Shown here piece after piece: positions 8,725-18,262 of a stretch of 64,000 nucleotides of DNA. The notes beneath the pieces were generated by a model. It searched no databases and was not told the origin of the DNA. It saw only the letters and a program-made list of their open reading frames with translations. The DNA is from Corynebacterium minutissimum (GTDB lineage Bacteria; Actinomycetota; Actinomycetes; Mycobacteriales; Mycobacteriaceae), in NCBI RefSeq assembly GCF_016889765.1, contig NZ_CP069533.1, positions 310,001-374,000 on the forward strand, in the 5' to 3' direction. Positions within the stretch are counted from its first letter, which is position 1; each line of letters begins with the position of its first letter. The translations under genes and the position numbers were made by a program.

Positions 8725-9538
8725 GATCTGCCCTCCCCGTCCTTTCATCTATCGCTAATACTGGATACGGCCACGGCTGCAGCTCTCCATGCGCTTGCCA
8801 TTCGCGTGGATACCCTAACGACACCTCGATGTGATCTACACCGTCAATGTTGGTGCGGTTCGGCATGTGGAGGTGGCCGTAGATAACAGCCTTGGCATTG
8901 TAGCGCCGTGGCCAGGCCCTCGTGTGGCGGGTACCGCACCACAAAGCCACCTCGGGCCAGCGCATGTACAACGTTGGTTCCTGGACCAAAGGCCAATGGT
9001 TAACCAGAACGGTTTCTCCCTCCACACGGGAGAGCCGCTTGATGGAATAGGCCAAGCGGTCCCAGCACCAAGCGCGGACATCCACAAAAGGCGCGATGGC
9101 GAACTCATCTGTCATAACAATCTGTTTTTGCTTGGCGCTAGCCAGCGCGTGCTCGACCGTAGTTCCGGGTGGGCGGAAGCTGTAATCGTAGAGAGTAAAC
9201 AGCGGAACAATGGTGACCCCGCCAAACACCGGAAAAGGATCCTCAGGGGTAATGACACCAATTTCGCGGCAGCCTTCAACGAGACGGTCATATTTATCCC
9301 GGCCCTTATAAAGGTCTTGCCCTCGTGAAAATAGCTCATGGTTACCGGGAGCCCAGATAACGGTGGCATAGCGATTCTTCAGGCGAGCGAGGGTGCTGAG
9401 AACCAAGTCGATTCGCTCGGCCACGTCGCCCGCCACGATGAGCCAGTCACGGGGATCGGGAGGAACCAGCTCATCAATGCGGTCTCCGTTAATGCGTACG
9501 GCGGCATGGAGATCGGAGACGGCCCACAGGGTGGTCAT
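8717..9538 (-). CDS. Calcineurin-type metallophosphoesterase
   Basis: A 273-residue cytosolic protein with all metallophosphoesterase blocks in order: SDLHAAVR near the start, VAGDVAERID, WAPGNHELF, a lone conserved His in NHWPLV, and YGHLHMPN near the end. The family hydrolyses phosphomono- or diesters with a dinuclear metal centre; the physiological substrate is not known. Its stop overlaps the start of the phosphopantetheinyl transferase, so they are likely translated together. Confidence 0.88.
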   Translation of the reverse strand: MTTLWAVSDLHAAVRINGDRIDELVPPDPRDWLIVAGDVAERIDLVLSTLARLKNRYATVIWAPGNHELFSRGQDLYKGRDKYDRLVEGCREIGVITPEDPFPVFGGVTIVPLFTLYDYSFRPPGTTVEHALASAKQKQIVMTDEFAIAPFVDVRAWCWDRLAYSIKRLSRVEGETVLVNHWPLVQEPTLYMRWPEVALWCGTRHTRAWPRRYNAKAVIYGHLHMPNRTNIDGVDHIEVSLGYPREWQAHGELQPWPYPVLAIDERTGRADHA

Positions 9539-9582
9539 GGCGCCTCCTTCACACGAATATTCCCTCTACTTTTACCACAGGG

Positions 9583-10881
9583 TTAGACCCGTGCCCACCG
9601 CATCGAGTAGAAGCGCCAGATCACGCCTACCATGCGGATAAGGATAAATGCTGCAATGCCGCCCCAGACCCCAGCCAAACCGGCATTGAGGGCATAGGCC
9701 AACCACACTCCAGGTAGGAAGCCCAAGAGTACAGACGCCAGTGTCAGCGTGCGAAGGAAGGCGGCATCCCCCGCCCCCAAGAGCACACCATCGAGAGCGA
9801 AGACCACTCCGCCGATCACGACAAGGAAGGTCATGACCCACCAAGGGCCAGAAATAACGTCAAGAACTTCTGGGCTGTTGGTGAAAATACGCGGGATAAA
9901 TCCGGAACCCAGTGCCAGGACGGCGGCAAGAGCTAGAGAGAATGATGTGGAGTACACCGTCACCTTCGTGCCCACCATGCGGGCATAGCGCGCAGAACCG
10001 GCACCCAAAGCAGCGCCAGTTAGCGCTTGGGCCGCAATGGCAAGAGAGTCCAGCACGAGGGCAAGGAAGTTCCACATCTGCATCATGATCTGATGTGCGG
10101 CAAGTTGCGCAGTGCCAATTCGGGAAGCCACCGCCGCCGCGGAAAGAAAAGCCACTTGGAAGCTCATTGACCGCACAATGAGGTCGCGGCCAAGGACCAA
10201 TTGGCGGCGCACGACGTGCCACTTCACCTCCCATGAGCCTGTGTGCTCACGGCGCAGTTCCCACAGGAAGAAGGCAGCAATGATGCCCATTCCCATCACC
10301 GTGGCAGCGGCCGAGCCCGGCAACCCCCACAAATGAACGAAAATGGGTACCGCGATGGCCCCCGGGATCATGCCAGCAAGGGTGAAGTACAGGGGCTTGC
10401 GAGTATCTTGCACTCCTCGCATCCAGCCATTGCCGGCCATCTCAATGAGCGTGAGAGGAATAGCGAAGGCCGCGATGCGCAGCCATTGAGCTGTTCCCTT
10501 CGCGGTGTCCGGATTACCGGTCAACCAGGTGGCGAAGACACCCGCGAAGAGCCACATGATGGTCGCCAAAATCATGCCGACGCCCACTGCAACCCACGTG
10601 GCCTGTACACCTTCGGCTACTGCTTCCTCGCGTCGTCCTGCACCGAACAGGCGCGACGACCGTGCGGTCGTGCCATAAGAAAGGAAGGTGAGCTGGGTCG
10701 TGACGACCGAATGCAGCGTGGCCGCCGCGCCTAGCGACGCCAACTGTGAGGCACCAAGCCGTCCCACGACTGCGGTATCAAGCAGAAGGTAGAGCGGCAT
10801 AGCCGCAAGAACACCAAGTGCGGGAATAGCGAGGCGGAAAACCTCGGCCGCGGTTACCTTGACTGGTGGCTCTGGCGTCAT
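9583..10881 (-). CDS. MATE family efflux transporter (DinF-like)
   Basis: A 432-residue integral membrane protein with about 12 hydrophobic segments, in two similar halves as expected for MATE exporters. Early motifs GVLAAMPLYLLLDTAVVGRLG and SLGAAATLHSVV are typical of the DinF branch. Members export cationic compounds using proton or sodium gradients. The start codon directly follows the stop of the DHH phosphoesterase gene, so they form an operon with rbfA. This neighbourhood is common in actinobacteria. The transported substrate is unknown. Confidence 0.92.
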   Translation of the reverse strand: MTPEPPVKVTAAEVFRLAIPALGVLAAMPLYLLLDTAVVGRLGASQLASLGAAATLHSVVTTQLTFLSYGTTARSSRLFGAGRREEAVAEGVQATWVAVGVGMILATIMWLFAGVFATWLTGNPDTAKGTAQWLRIAAFAIPLTLIEMAGNGWMRGVQDTRKPLYFTLAGMIPGAIAVPIFVHLWGLPGSAAATVMGMGIIAAFFLWELRREHTGSWEVKWHVVRRQLVLGRDLIVRSMSFQVAFLSAAAVASRIGTAQLAAHQIMMQMWNFLALVLDSLAIAAQALTGAALGAGSARYARMVGTKVTVYSTSFSLALAAVLALGSGFIPRIFTNSPEVLDVISGPWWVMTFLVVIGGVVFALDGVLLGAGDAAFLRTLTLASVLLGFLPGVWLAYALNAGLAGVWGGIAAFILIRMVGVIWRFYSMRWARV

Positions 10882-11844
10882 TTAGGTCAGTACACCTACC
10901 AGCTGCGCGGTGACCTCTTCGGGAGTTCCGTGCGCGGTATAGCCGGCAGCTGGAACGTGTCCTCCGCCGCCGAAGGTGAGGGCCACTTCCGCACAGTTGA
11001 CGGCGGACGATCGCAGAGACACCGCCCATACCTGTGGCGCCTGTTCTTTAAAGACGACGCCGATATCGGTGCCTTTCAAGGCACGGACGTAATCCACGAA
11101 GGACTCAATAGCAGAATCTGCGTGGGAGATGACTTCCTCATACGGCACGAAAAGCACGGCGAGGCGGTGCTCGCCTGCCTCCTGGATAGTGAGCCCCGAA
11201 AGCACCCGGCCGATCATCTGGAGGTCATCGGCAGTATTGGAATCCATGAGCTCAAGCGCGATGTTCTTGGTATCAAGCCCATAGAGCATAAGGCGCGCGG
11301 CAATGTCATGCATGGCTGGGCGCCCCCACCGGAAGTTTCCAGTATCGGTCACGAGCCCCGCATACAGGCAGTGCGCGATAACCCGGTCAATCTGGACGGA
11401 GATTCTATCGAGGATATCCAGCAACACGACCGTCGTGGACTCGCATACCGGATCCACCACGTTAATCGAGCCGAAGCCCTCGTTCGAGGAGTGGTGGTCG
11501 ATGCACAGAACACGGCCGGCGGCGGCCAACTCTTCGATGCTGTCCGCTACCGAGCCCGTACGGTCCAACGAGCCACAGTCCAGGGTGACGTACAGGTCAT
11601 AGCCCGTAGGAAGCTCGTCTACCAACTCGATCTCATCCACGGTCGGAATAGAAAAAAGGTTGGCGGAAATATCACGACGCTGACCAATGACCGTGCGGGT
11701 TTGCTTACCACGTTGGCGCAGGGCAAGAGTTAGCGCCGCTGCCGAACCTACTGCATCAGCATCGGGGCGCAGATGTGTAATGATGCAGACACTGCTGGCT
11801 TGGACCAGCGCATCTACTGCAGCTTCGTAGTTGGTCCGTGACAC
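10882..11844 (-). CDS. DHH-family phosphoesterase (NrnA-like oligoribonuclease / pAp phosphatase)
   Basis: A 320-residue protein. The N-terminal DHH domain has RPDADAVGS and CIDHHSSNEGFG. The C-terminal DHHA1 domain ends in GGGGHVPAAGYT. NrnA-type enzymes degrade short RNA oligomers and dephosphorylate 3'-phosphoadenosine-5'-phosphate with manganese. The gene starts with GTG immediately after the rbfA stop and ends one codon boundary before the MATE gene, so the three are a tight operon. Whether this copy favours nanoRNA, pAp or cyclic dinucleotide products is open. Confidence 0.92.
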   Translation of the reverse strand: MSRTNYEAAVDALVQASSVCIITHLRPDADAVGSAAALTLALRQRGKQTRTVIGQRRDISANLFSIPTVDEIELVDELPTGYDLYVTLDCGSLDRTGSVADSIEELAAAGRVLCIDHHSSNEGFGSINVVDPVCESTTVVLLDILDRISVQIDRVIAHCLYAGLVTDTGNFRWGRPAMHDIAARLMLYGLDTKNIALELMDSNTADDLQMIGRVLSGLTIQEAGEHRLAVLFVPYEEVISHADSAIESFVDYVRALKGTDIGVVFKEQAPQVWAVSLRSSAVNCAEVALTFGGGGHVPAAGYTAHGTPEEVTAQLVGVLT

Positions 11845-12288
11845 TTAGTCCTCTTCCCTATCCGAGGTCTTGTACGGGTTAGCATCACCGGCCGGCTTCG
11901 CGTTCTCCTTCAACTTCGCCAGCTCCTCGTCGCGAGCGCGGGCACGAGCAAGGAGGTCCTCCATGTGCGCCGAAGCCTCCGGAACGGTATCAAGCTCGAA
12001 GGAAAGCGTCGGAGTAAACCGCACGGAGAGCTGGTCGCCCATAATCTTGCGAAGCTGGCCCTTGGCTCGGTTGAGGGCTTCAGCAGCTTGGTCAAAGTCA
12101 GGCTCCGCGTCAATATCTTTACCGCGAACGGTGTAGAACACGGTGGCATCATGCAGGTCACCGGTTACGCGGGCGTCGGTGATAGTCACCAATTCAAGGC
12201 GGCGATCTTTGATCTGGCGTTCGATAGCGCTGGCCACGATGGCCTGGATGCGCTTGGCCATGCGGGCGGCACGTGCGTGATCAACCAT
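11845..12288 (-). CDS. rbfA: Ribosome-binding factor A
   Basis: A 147-residue KH-like protein assisting late 30S maturation near the 5' end of 16S rRNA. The N-terminus MVDHARAARMAKRIQAIVASAIE and the central ITDARVTGDLHDATVFYTV are characteristic. The start is set by AAAGGAGCATCACC before the ATG; an open frame running 40 codons further upstream has no support. The acidic, lysine-containing tail is usual for actinobacterial RbfA. It lies downstream of infB, with a terminator hairpin between them. Confidence 0.96.
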   Translation of the reverse strand: MVDHARAARMAKRIQAIVASAIERQIKDRRLELVTITDARVTGDLHDATVFYTVRGKDIDAEPDFDQAAEALNRAKGQLRKIMGDQLSVRFTPTLSFELDTVPEASAHMEDLLARARARDEELAKLKENAKPAGDANPYKTSDREED

Positions 12289-12376
12289 GGTGATGCTCCT
12301 TTGAGTTCTGTTCGTGATAACTAGTCTAGGATACCGATCCGACACGGCCTGCCGAAACCGCACGCAAAGAACGACG

Positions 12377-12405
12377 AAGCCCAGCCAGAAAGACTGGCTG
12401 GGCTT
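12377..12405 (-). terminator. Terminator hairpin between infB and rbfA
   Basis: A perfect 12-bp stem AAGCCCAGCCAG/CTGGCTGGGCTT with a 5-base loop lies 28 bases after the infB stop. The downstream side on the minus strand is only moderately T-rich (CGTCGTTCTTT), so termination may be partial, leaving rbfA to read-through or its own promoter. Confidence 0.75.
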
Positions 12406-12433
12406 CAATCACGGGCGAACTTGTTGCACGCGA

Positions 12434-15205
12434 TTAGTCGCGTGGGACCTCGACCTCTTCGTAGGCCTGGATGATATCGCCTACCTGGATATCCGGGTAG
12501 GACAGGACCATACCGCACTCGTATCCGGCATTGATCTCGTTGGCATCATCCTTTTCGTGACGCAGCGACTCAATCTTCGCATCACTGGTGACGACGTTGC
12601 CGTCACGCACGAGGCGAACCTTGCCGTTGCGCTTGACCTTGCCCTCGGTAACCATGCAACCAGCAATGGTGCCGACAGCGGAGGACTTAAACAGTGCGCG
12701 AATCTCTGCGGAGCCGGTATCGCGCTCCTCGTAGATGGGCTTGAGCATGCCCTTGAGAGCAGCTTCGACCTCTTCGATAGCGCGGTAAATCACCGTGTAG
12801 TAGCGCACATCGACGCCCTCGGCGTTTGCTTCCTCGGTGGCCTTACCCTCAGCGCGGACGTTGAAGGCAATAATGACGGCATCGGAAGCGGCTGCCAAGG
12901 AAACGTTGGTCTGAGTGACGGCACCAACACCACGGTCGATGATGTTGAGCTGTACCTCGTCGTCGACGTCGATCTCCAGAAGCGCATCCTCGAGGGCTTC
13001 GACGGAACCGGCGTTGTCGCCCTTGAGAATAAGGTTGAGCGTCGACGTTTCCTTGAGCACTGCATCCAGATCCTCGAGGGACACGCGCTTGCGCGCCTTG
13101 GCCTGCAGAGCGGAGCGCTTGCGGGCGTCACGCTGCGCTGCGATCTGACGTGCCACGCGGTCATCTTCAACGACAAGCAGGTTGTCACCAGCGCCAGGCA
13201 CGCCATTGAGACCTTGCACCTGAACCGGTCGGGACGGGCCTGCCTCTTCGACGTCATGACCGAACTCATCCAGCATGCGGCGCACACGGCCGTGCGAGTC
13301 ACCGACAACGATGGAGTCACCAATGCGCAGCGTACCGCGCTGGATGATGACAGTAGCCACCGGGCCACGGCCACGGTCGAGGTGTGCCTCGATAGCAGCG
13401 CCCTGGGCGTCCATGTCCGGGTTCGCGGTGAGCTCCAGCGCGGCGTCAGCAGTCAGGATGACTGCCTCCAGCAACTCATCAATGTTGATGTTGTTCTTAG
13501 CGGAGATGTCCACGAACATGGTGTCGCCACCGTACTCTTCAGGTACGAGGCCATATTCGGTGAGCTGACCACGAATCTTGTCGGGAGATGCCTCTGGCTT
13601 ATCAATCTTGTTCACTGCCACCACAACCGGGATATCCGCGGCCTTGGCGTGGTTGATTGCCTCGATGGTCTGCGGCATCACGCCGTCATCAGCAGCAACC
13701 ACCAGGATGGCCAAGTCGGTGGACTTGGCACCGCGGGCACGCATCGCCGTGAAGGCCTCGTGACCAGGGGTATCCAGGAAGGTAATGGTACGTTCGCCAT
13801 CTTCCAGCTCTACGGTGGTCTGGTAAGCACCAATGCCCTGGGTAATGCCGCCGGCCTCATCCGCACCTTCGTTGGTCTTACGGATGGTATCGAGCAGGCG
13901 GGTCTTGCCGTGGTCAACGTGACCCATGACGGTCACGACCGGCGGGCGCTTCTCCAGAGCCTCTTCGCCGCCCTCGTCCTCACCAAACTGGAGGTCGAAA
14001 GACTCGAGCAGCTCACGGTCCTCGTCCTCTGGGGAGACGACCTGAACCTCGTAGTTAATCTCAGAGCCGAGCAGCTGCAGGGTGTCCTCGGACACGGAGG
14101 CCGTTGCAGTCACCATTTCACCAAGGTTGAACAGTGCCTGTACCAATGCTGCCGGATCGGCACCGATCTTCTCAGCGAAGTCCGCCAGGGAAGCACCGCG
14201 ACGCAGGCGTACAACCTTGCCGCCACCGTCAGGCAGACGTACGCCGCCTACCTCGTGCTTCTGCTGCTCTTCAAACTCATGGCGCTTCTGACGCTTCGAC
14301 TTCTTGCCACGACGAGGAGCGCCACCAGGACGGCCGAACGCACCGGCAGTGCCGCCGCGACGACCGCCGCGACCACCACGGAAGCCACCAGGGCCGCCGC
14401 CGGGTCCACCGTGGCCCGGGCCACCGCGACCACCACGGCCACGACCGCCGCCACCGCCACCCGGCGCCTTCGACGGCATGCTGGCCGGGTTCGGGTGAGA
14501 CGGCATCATGGCCGGCGACGGACGGCGACCTCCGCCGCCCTTGTTGCCTTCACCCTGCGGGCGTCCGCCGCCCTTGCCACCGCGTGCATCGCCCGGCTTA
14601 GCGCCCGGACGCTGCCCCTTGGAGCCACCCGGACGGGGTCCAGGGCTGGGGCGATCGCTGGAGCCACCCGTGGAGAACGGGTTGTTGGCTACGCGGCGGG
14701 TACCGCCCGGCTTCGGCATAGAACGCGGCGTAGCGCGTTCGCCACTCTTAGCCGAGCTCTTCTGCTGAGCGCCCGGCTTCGGAGCGCCACCCGGCTTGGG
14801 TGCGTTTGCCCCCGGCTTCGGGGTTCCGCCTGGCTTCGGTGCAGATGCGCCCGGTTTCGGTGCAGCCGCACCCGGCTTCGGAGTACCGCCCGGCTTAGGG
14901 CTATGTGCTCCTGGCTTCGGGGTCGCACCTGGCTTCGGCGCGGGCTTAGAAGACTGGTTGTCTGCCGGCTTCTTCGCGGCAGGCTTCTTCGCACTCGAGC
15001 CGGATGCGGCGGGCTTATCCTTCTTCTCCCCGCCCTGGTCTTCCTTAGCTTCGTAGTGCGCACGCATCTTCTTAACCACCGGTGGTTCGATGGTCGAAGA
15101 CGCGGTTTTAACGAACTCGCCCTGTTCCTTCAGCGTGGCGAGTAGTTCCTTGCTGGTTACACCGAGCTGCTTTGCCAGCTCGTGTACACGTAGCTTTCCG
15201 GGCAC
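12434..15205 (-). CDS. infB: Translation initiation factor IF-2
   Basis: A 923-residue GTPase that places initiator tRNA on the 30S subunit. Residues 1-45 form an IF2_N module (MPGKLRVHELAKQLG). Residues about 60-300 are low-complexity: many PKPG repeats followed by a Gly/Arg-rich stretch. The GTPase domain follows with GHVDHGKT near residue 427, DTPGHEAF and NKID, then the beta-barrel and C-terminal fMet-tRNA-binding domains. The long disordered N-terminal region is usual for actinobacterial IF-2. It belongs to the nusA-ylxR-infB-rbfA cluster. A 943-residue antisense frame across this gene is a composition artefact. Confidence 0.97.
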   Translation of the reverse strand: MPGKLRVHELAKQLGVTSKELLATLKEQGEFVKTASSTIEPPVVKKMRAHYEAKEDQGGEKKDKPAASGSSAKKPAAKKPADNQSSKPAPKPGATPKPGAHSPKPGGTPKPGAAAPKPGASAPKPGGTPKPGANAPKPGGAPKPGAQQKSSAKSGERATPRSMPKPGGTRRVANNPFSTGGSSDRPSPGPRPGGSKGQRPGAKPGDARGGKGGGRPQGEGNKGGGGRRPSPAMMPSHPNPASMPSKAPGGGGGGRGRGGRGGPGHGGPGGGPGGFRGGRGGRRGGTAGAFGRPGGAPRRGKKSKRQKRHEFEEQQKHEVGGVRLPDGGGKVVRLRRGASLADFAEKIGADPAALVQALFNLGEMVTATASVSEDTLQLLGSEINYEVQVVSPEDEDRELLESFDLQFGEDEGGEEALEKRPPVVTVMGHVDHGKTRLLDTIRKTNEGADEAGGITQGIGAYQTTVELEDGERTITFLDTPGHEAFTAMRARGAKSTDLAILVVAADDGVMPQTIEAINHAKAADIPVVVAVNKIDKPEASPDKIRGQLTEYGLVPEEYGGDTMFVDISAKNNINIDELLEAVILTADAALELTANPDMDAQGAAIEAHLDRGRGPVATVIIQRGTLRIGDSIVVGDSHGRVRRMLDEFGHDVEEAGPSRPVQVQGLNGVPGAGDNLLVVEDDRVARQIAAQRDARKRSALQAKARKRVSLEDLDAVLKETSTLNLILKGDNAGSVEALEDALLEIDVDDEVQLNIIDRGVGAVTQTNVSLAAASDAVIIAFNVRAEGKATEEANAEGVDVRYYTVIYRAIEEVEAALKGMLKPIYEERDTGSAEIRALFKSSAVGTIAGCMVTEGKVKRNGKVRLVRDGNVVTSDAKIESLRHEKDDANEINAGYECGMVLSYPDIQVGDIIQAYEEVEVPRD

Positions 15206-15315
15206 TTGTCTCCTCTTTAATCGTCCTAGGAGCCAAGGCCGCAGAAATACGGCTTGACCCCTAGTTAATGGCTATGGACTTTCATCGCTGATGCTGCTTC
15301 ATGGTTGTGCGCTCA

Positions 15316-15651
15316 TCAGTGTTCGGTCTTCCTTTTTAACTCTGGGCCGCACGGGCTAGTGCCCGCCGACTGCACCTGCTGCTGTGCAGCAAGGTACTCA
15401 CGTACGTGACCTGCATCCACATCAGTGGACAATCGGAGCGCGCGCCTGAAGGCACGGGTTCGCTCCGCCAGCGCTACTGCTTCCAGATTCGGCGTAATCC
15501 ACGCTCCCCTTCCGGGAAGCCTGCGGCGCGGGTCTGGAACAACACGGCGACCTTCAGGATCGTCCCTATCGGCGACAACTCTGAGCAGTTCCGTGTCGGG
15601 ATGCTTCTGGCGCGTGGCGATACAAGTACGGAGCCGTTGTCCCTGAGACAT
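15316..15651 (-). CDS. ylxR: YlxR family (DUF448) nucleic-acid-binding protein
   Basis: A 111-residue protein between nusA and infB, the standard place for ylxR. It has RTCIATRQK near the start, PDPRRRLPGRGAWI in the middle and a helical second half, matching the DUF448 fold. The family binds RNA and has been linked to regulation of transcription and of RNase P in some bacteria; its role here is inferred. It ends 110 bases before infB. Confidence 0.9.
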   Translation of the reverse strand: MSQGQRLRTCIATRQKHPDTELLRVVADRDDPEGRRVVPDPRRRLPGRGAWITPNLEAVALAERTRAFRRALRLSTDVDAGHVREYLAAQQQVQSAGTSPCGPELKRKTEH

Positions 15652-15759
15652 CCAACTCCTTACGTTGCGCCACCACTGTTACTACGCCACAGCATTCCTG
15701 CATGTGGGCCGTTGTCTAGTCTACGCGAAAATGAGCCAAACCTTTAATTCCGGCGCGGA

Positions 15760-16776
15760 TTAATCGCGTGCAGCGTCCGAGTGAATATCGATCTTCCATC
15801 CGGTCAGACGTGCTGCGAGGCGGGCGTTCTGGCCTTCCTTGCCAATGGCCAGCGAGAGCTGGTAGTCCGGCACGGTGACCTTAGCCACCTGCGCCTCTTG
15901 ATCTAGGACCTCCACGCGGACAACCTTGGACGGTGCCAAGGCATTGCCTACGTAAATGGCGGGGTCCTCGTTGAAATCGATAATGTCGATCTTCTCGCCG
16001 CCGATTTCACGCATGATGTTGCTTACGCGTGCACCTTTCGGCCCGATGCACGCACCTTTGGCGTTGAGCCCCTTAGCGTGTCCCACAACGGACACCTTGG
16101 AACGGTGTCCAGCTTCGCGGGCGATGGCGATAAGCTCTACGGCGCCGTCAGCAACTTCTGGGATCTCCAGCTCGAAGAGGCCACGCACCAGTTCTGGGTG
16201 CGTACGCGACAACGTGATTTGGACCTTCGCACCATTACGGTTGACACCCACGACATAGGCCTTCACACGGTCGCCGTGCTCGAGTTTTTCACCCGGCAGC
16301 TGTTCAGCTGGCAGCAAAATAGCGTCCTGCGAATCATGCTCGGTGCCCAATTGCACCACGACGACGCCTCGCTTATTGGCGTGGATATCGCGCTGCACCA
16401 CGCCCGATACTACGGTTCCGATGAGCTCAGAGTAGGAGTCGTAGGTACGCTCGGCCTCGTCCTCGCGCAGTTTACGCAGGATGGCATCACGCACTGCCTG
16501 GGCACCGATGCGTCCGAAATTCTCTGGGGTGTCATCGTATTCGCTGATGACCTCACCAGTCTCCGGATCGCTCTCGGTGACGATGACAGTCACAGCACCG
16601 CTGTCAGCATCGATGTCCACGCGGGACTTCGTGCCGGCCGCCTTGGTCTCGGCAGACTCAGTGCGGTAATCCAGATAGGAATACAAAAGGGCACCCGCGA
16701 TGGCTTCGAGCAGGTCCTTGACGGGGACGCCACGCTCGCGCTGAATTGTACGGAGTGCCTCTAGGTCAATATTCAC
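15760..16776 (-). CDS. nusA: Transcription termination/antitermination factor NusA
   Basis: A 338-residue RNA polymerase-binding factor controlling pausing, termination and antitermination. The N-terminal polymerase-binding domain (MNIDLEALRTIQRERG) is followed by an S1 domain (GTVVSGVVQRDIHANKRG) and two KH domains (ACIGPKGARVSNIM; LAIGKEGQNARLAARLTGW). It lacks the C-terminal acidic repeats of E. coli NusA, as is normal in actinobacteria. It follows rimP with 3 bases between them. Confidence 0.97.
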   Translation of the reverse strand: MNIDLEALRTIQRERGVPVKDLLEAIAGALLYSYLDYRTESAETKAAGTKSRVDIDADSGAVTVIVTESDPETGEVISEYDDTPENFGRIGAQAVRDAILRKLREDEAERTYDSYSELIGTVVSGVVQRDIHANKRGVVVVQLGTEHDSQDAILLPAEQLPGEKLEHGDRVKAYVVGVNRNGAKVQITLSRTHPELVRGLFELEIPEVADGAVELIAIAREAGHRSKVSVVGHAKGLNAKGACIGPKGARVSNIMREIGGEKIDIIDFNEDPAIYVGNALAPSKVVRVEVLDQEAQVAKVTVPDYQLSLAIGKEGQNARLAARLTGWKIDIHSDAARD

Positions 16777-16779
16777 TTA

Positions 16780-17346
16780 TTAATCCTCTCGGGTTGCCGA
16801 GTTCTGCTCGGCGAAGTCAAACGTCTGCATAGCCGCCTCCAGCTCCTGTGCCGAAGGTTGAGCAAATTCAATTTCTACCACCGCGCGGGTGATGTTTTCC
16901 AATCGCTGGGTCTGGTACTGCACCTCCTTCTTCACAGTCGTGATGAGCGCCACTGATTCTTCATCGTCGGATACGGCGCCGATGCGGGCGACGTGGGTGG
17001 TATCGGGGGCGTCGACAAGCGCAAAGCCCACGAGACGCTGACGGTTACGGCGCCAATGTCGGGCAGCAGTGAGTGGGAAATCCACGCCTGGAGTTGAGAC
17101 CTCAAGGGTGTATCCAGCACCAAAGTTGAGCTCACCGGCTTCTTCCTTCGCATCGAACAACGCAGAAATCTCCTGCGACAGCTCCTCAATAACATCAGAG
17201 CTTGGGCGCTCGTCACCGTCGACACGGATGATGACCTGTGATTTCTTTCCTGCCCGCGTGGTCTTCACGTCCTCGACGTCAAGGCCCCGACGTGCGGCGA
17301 CCGGCTGCAGGATGTCAGTAAGTTGTGCGGGTGTTGGGAATGCCAT
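16780..17346 (-). CDS. rimP: Ribosome maturation factor RimP
   Basis: A 188-residue factor needed for 30S assembly. The block LDVEDVKTTRAGKKSQVIIR followed by VDGD and the LEVSTPGVDFPL motif are diagnostic. It heads the rimP-nusA-ylxR-infB-rbfA order. The C-terminal 20 residues (acidic, Gln-rich) extend past the conserved fold. It is divergent from the DUF4439 lipoprotein gene. Confidence 0.96.
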   Translation of the reverse strand: MAFPTPAQLTDILQPVAARRGLDVEDVKTTRAGKKSQVIIRVDGDERPSSDVIEELSQEISALFDAKEEAGELNFGAGYTLEVSTPGVDFPLTAARHWRRNRQRLVGFALVDAPDTTHVARIGAVSDDEESVALITTVKKEVQYQTQRLENITRAVVEIEFAQPSAQELEAAMQTFDFAEQNSATRED

Positions 17347-17383
17347 GCGCTCTAGACTAGGCCACGCGGGTAGGGTCTATCGC

Positions 17384-18253
17384 GTGAACCGCCGAGTAGT
17401 AGTACCTGCCTTGTTCCTCTGTGCCGCGCCATGGCTGAGTGGCTGCCAAGCCACCGATGCCGTCGTCGATTATTTTGGGCCGCACGCTGACCCAGCCTTG
17501 GCCTCGCTGGCGCAGGCAGCAAGCGCTGATGCTGAGGCACTGAAGGAGCTCGATACCGATGCCGCGTCGCTGCGCGCGCAGCAAGCTGAGGAGCTCTACG
17601 CGGAGATTGATCGACTGTGTGGCCGCAATGAGGAGGGCGAGGCCCCGCGCTCCTGCGAGGTTGACCACGATGTCGAGCCGCGAGAAGCTGACGATGTTTC
17701 GGCCGTGCTTGGCGACGCCTGCGCGGCCACCGAGGAGCAGATCAACCACGTCGCACCCGAGTCCCGAGCACTTGTCGTTGCCCAAGCCATTGCTCTCGAA
17801 GCGCGGACCGGGGAGGAACCGGGGGAAGCGCCTGAGCTCACCACCGCGGAGCAGGATCAGGCAGCGAAGCTACTCGAGTGGGAATACCAGCAGGTGTATG
17901 CCCTTGACTTTGCGCGCTCTTATGTCACCGCCGATCTGGAGGAGACCATTGACGAGCGCCTCTCCCTGCATGAGCGCCGCGTCCTAGAGCTGCAAACAGC
18001 CTTAGAAAAGCTCGGCGCCGTACCTCAGCCCGCGGCGGCCTATGATTCTCCTGATGGTGCATTACCTCACGATGGCGACTCAGCACGCGACTTCATCGAC
18101 ACCATAGCCCACAATGACACTCTGAAGTGGACCGATGCTGCCACGCGGGCCGCGGCGACTGCAGAAAGCGATAGCAAGGCTGAAGCCACATCCGCCTGGC
18201 GGCGGTGGCTTATCGCAGTTGCGGCGCAATCGCACCGCTTCCACACCGCCTAA
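17384..18253 (+). CDS. DUF4439 ferritin-like lipoprotein
   Basis: A 289-residue protein from the GTG at 17384. The N-terminus is basic (NRR), hydrophobic and ends in the lipobox LSGC, so it is predicted to be exported and lipid-anchored. The rest is strongly helical and acidic. A C-terminal ferritin-like DUF4439 region carries WEYQQVYALDFARSYV and LSLHERRVLELQTALE. The same gene sits divergently next to rimP in related genomes. Metal binding is possible but not shown. An upstream ATG at 17344 (MRSRLGHAGR) would hide the signal peptide and is less likely. Confidence 0.82.
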   Translation: MNRRVVVPALFLCAAPWLSGCQATDAVVDYFGPHADPALASLAQAASADAEALKELDTDAASLRAQQAEELYAEIDRLCGRNEEGEAPRSCEVDHDVEPREADDVSAVLGDACAATEEQINHVAPESRALVVAQAIALEARTGEEPGEAPELTTAEQDQAAKLLEWEYQQVYALDFARSYVTADLEETIDERLSLHERRVLELQTALEKLGAVPQPAAAYDSPDGALPHDGDSARDFIDTIAHNDTLKWTDAATRAAATAESDSKAEATSAWRRWLIAVAAQSHRFHTA

Positions 18254-18262
18254 GCGCGTGGC

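Noticed and set aside
12314..15145. A 943-residue open frame antisense to infB
   Set aside because: The opposite strand encodes full-length IF-2 with all GTPase motifs. The antisense protein has no recognisable domain and consists of repeats mirrored from the PKPG and Gly/Arg region. It follows from high-GC codon use.
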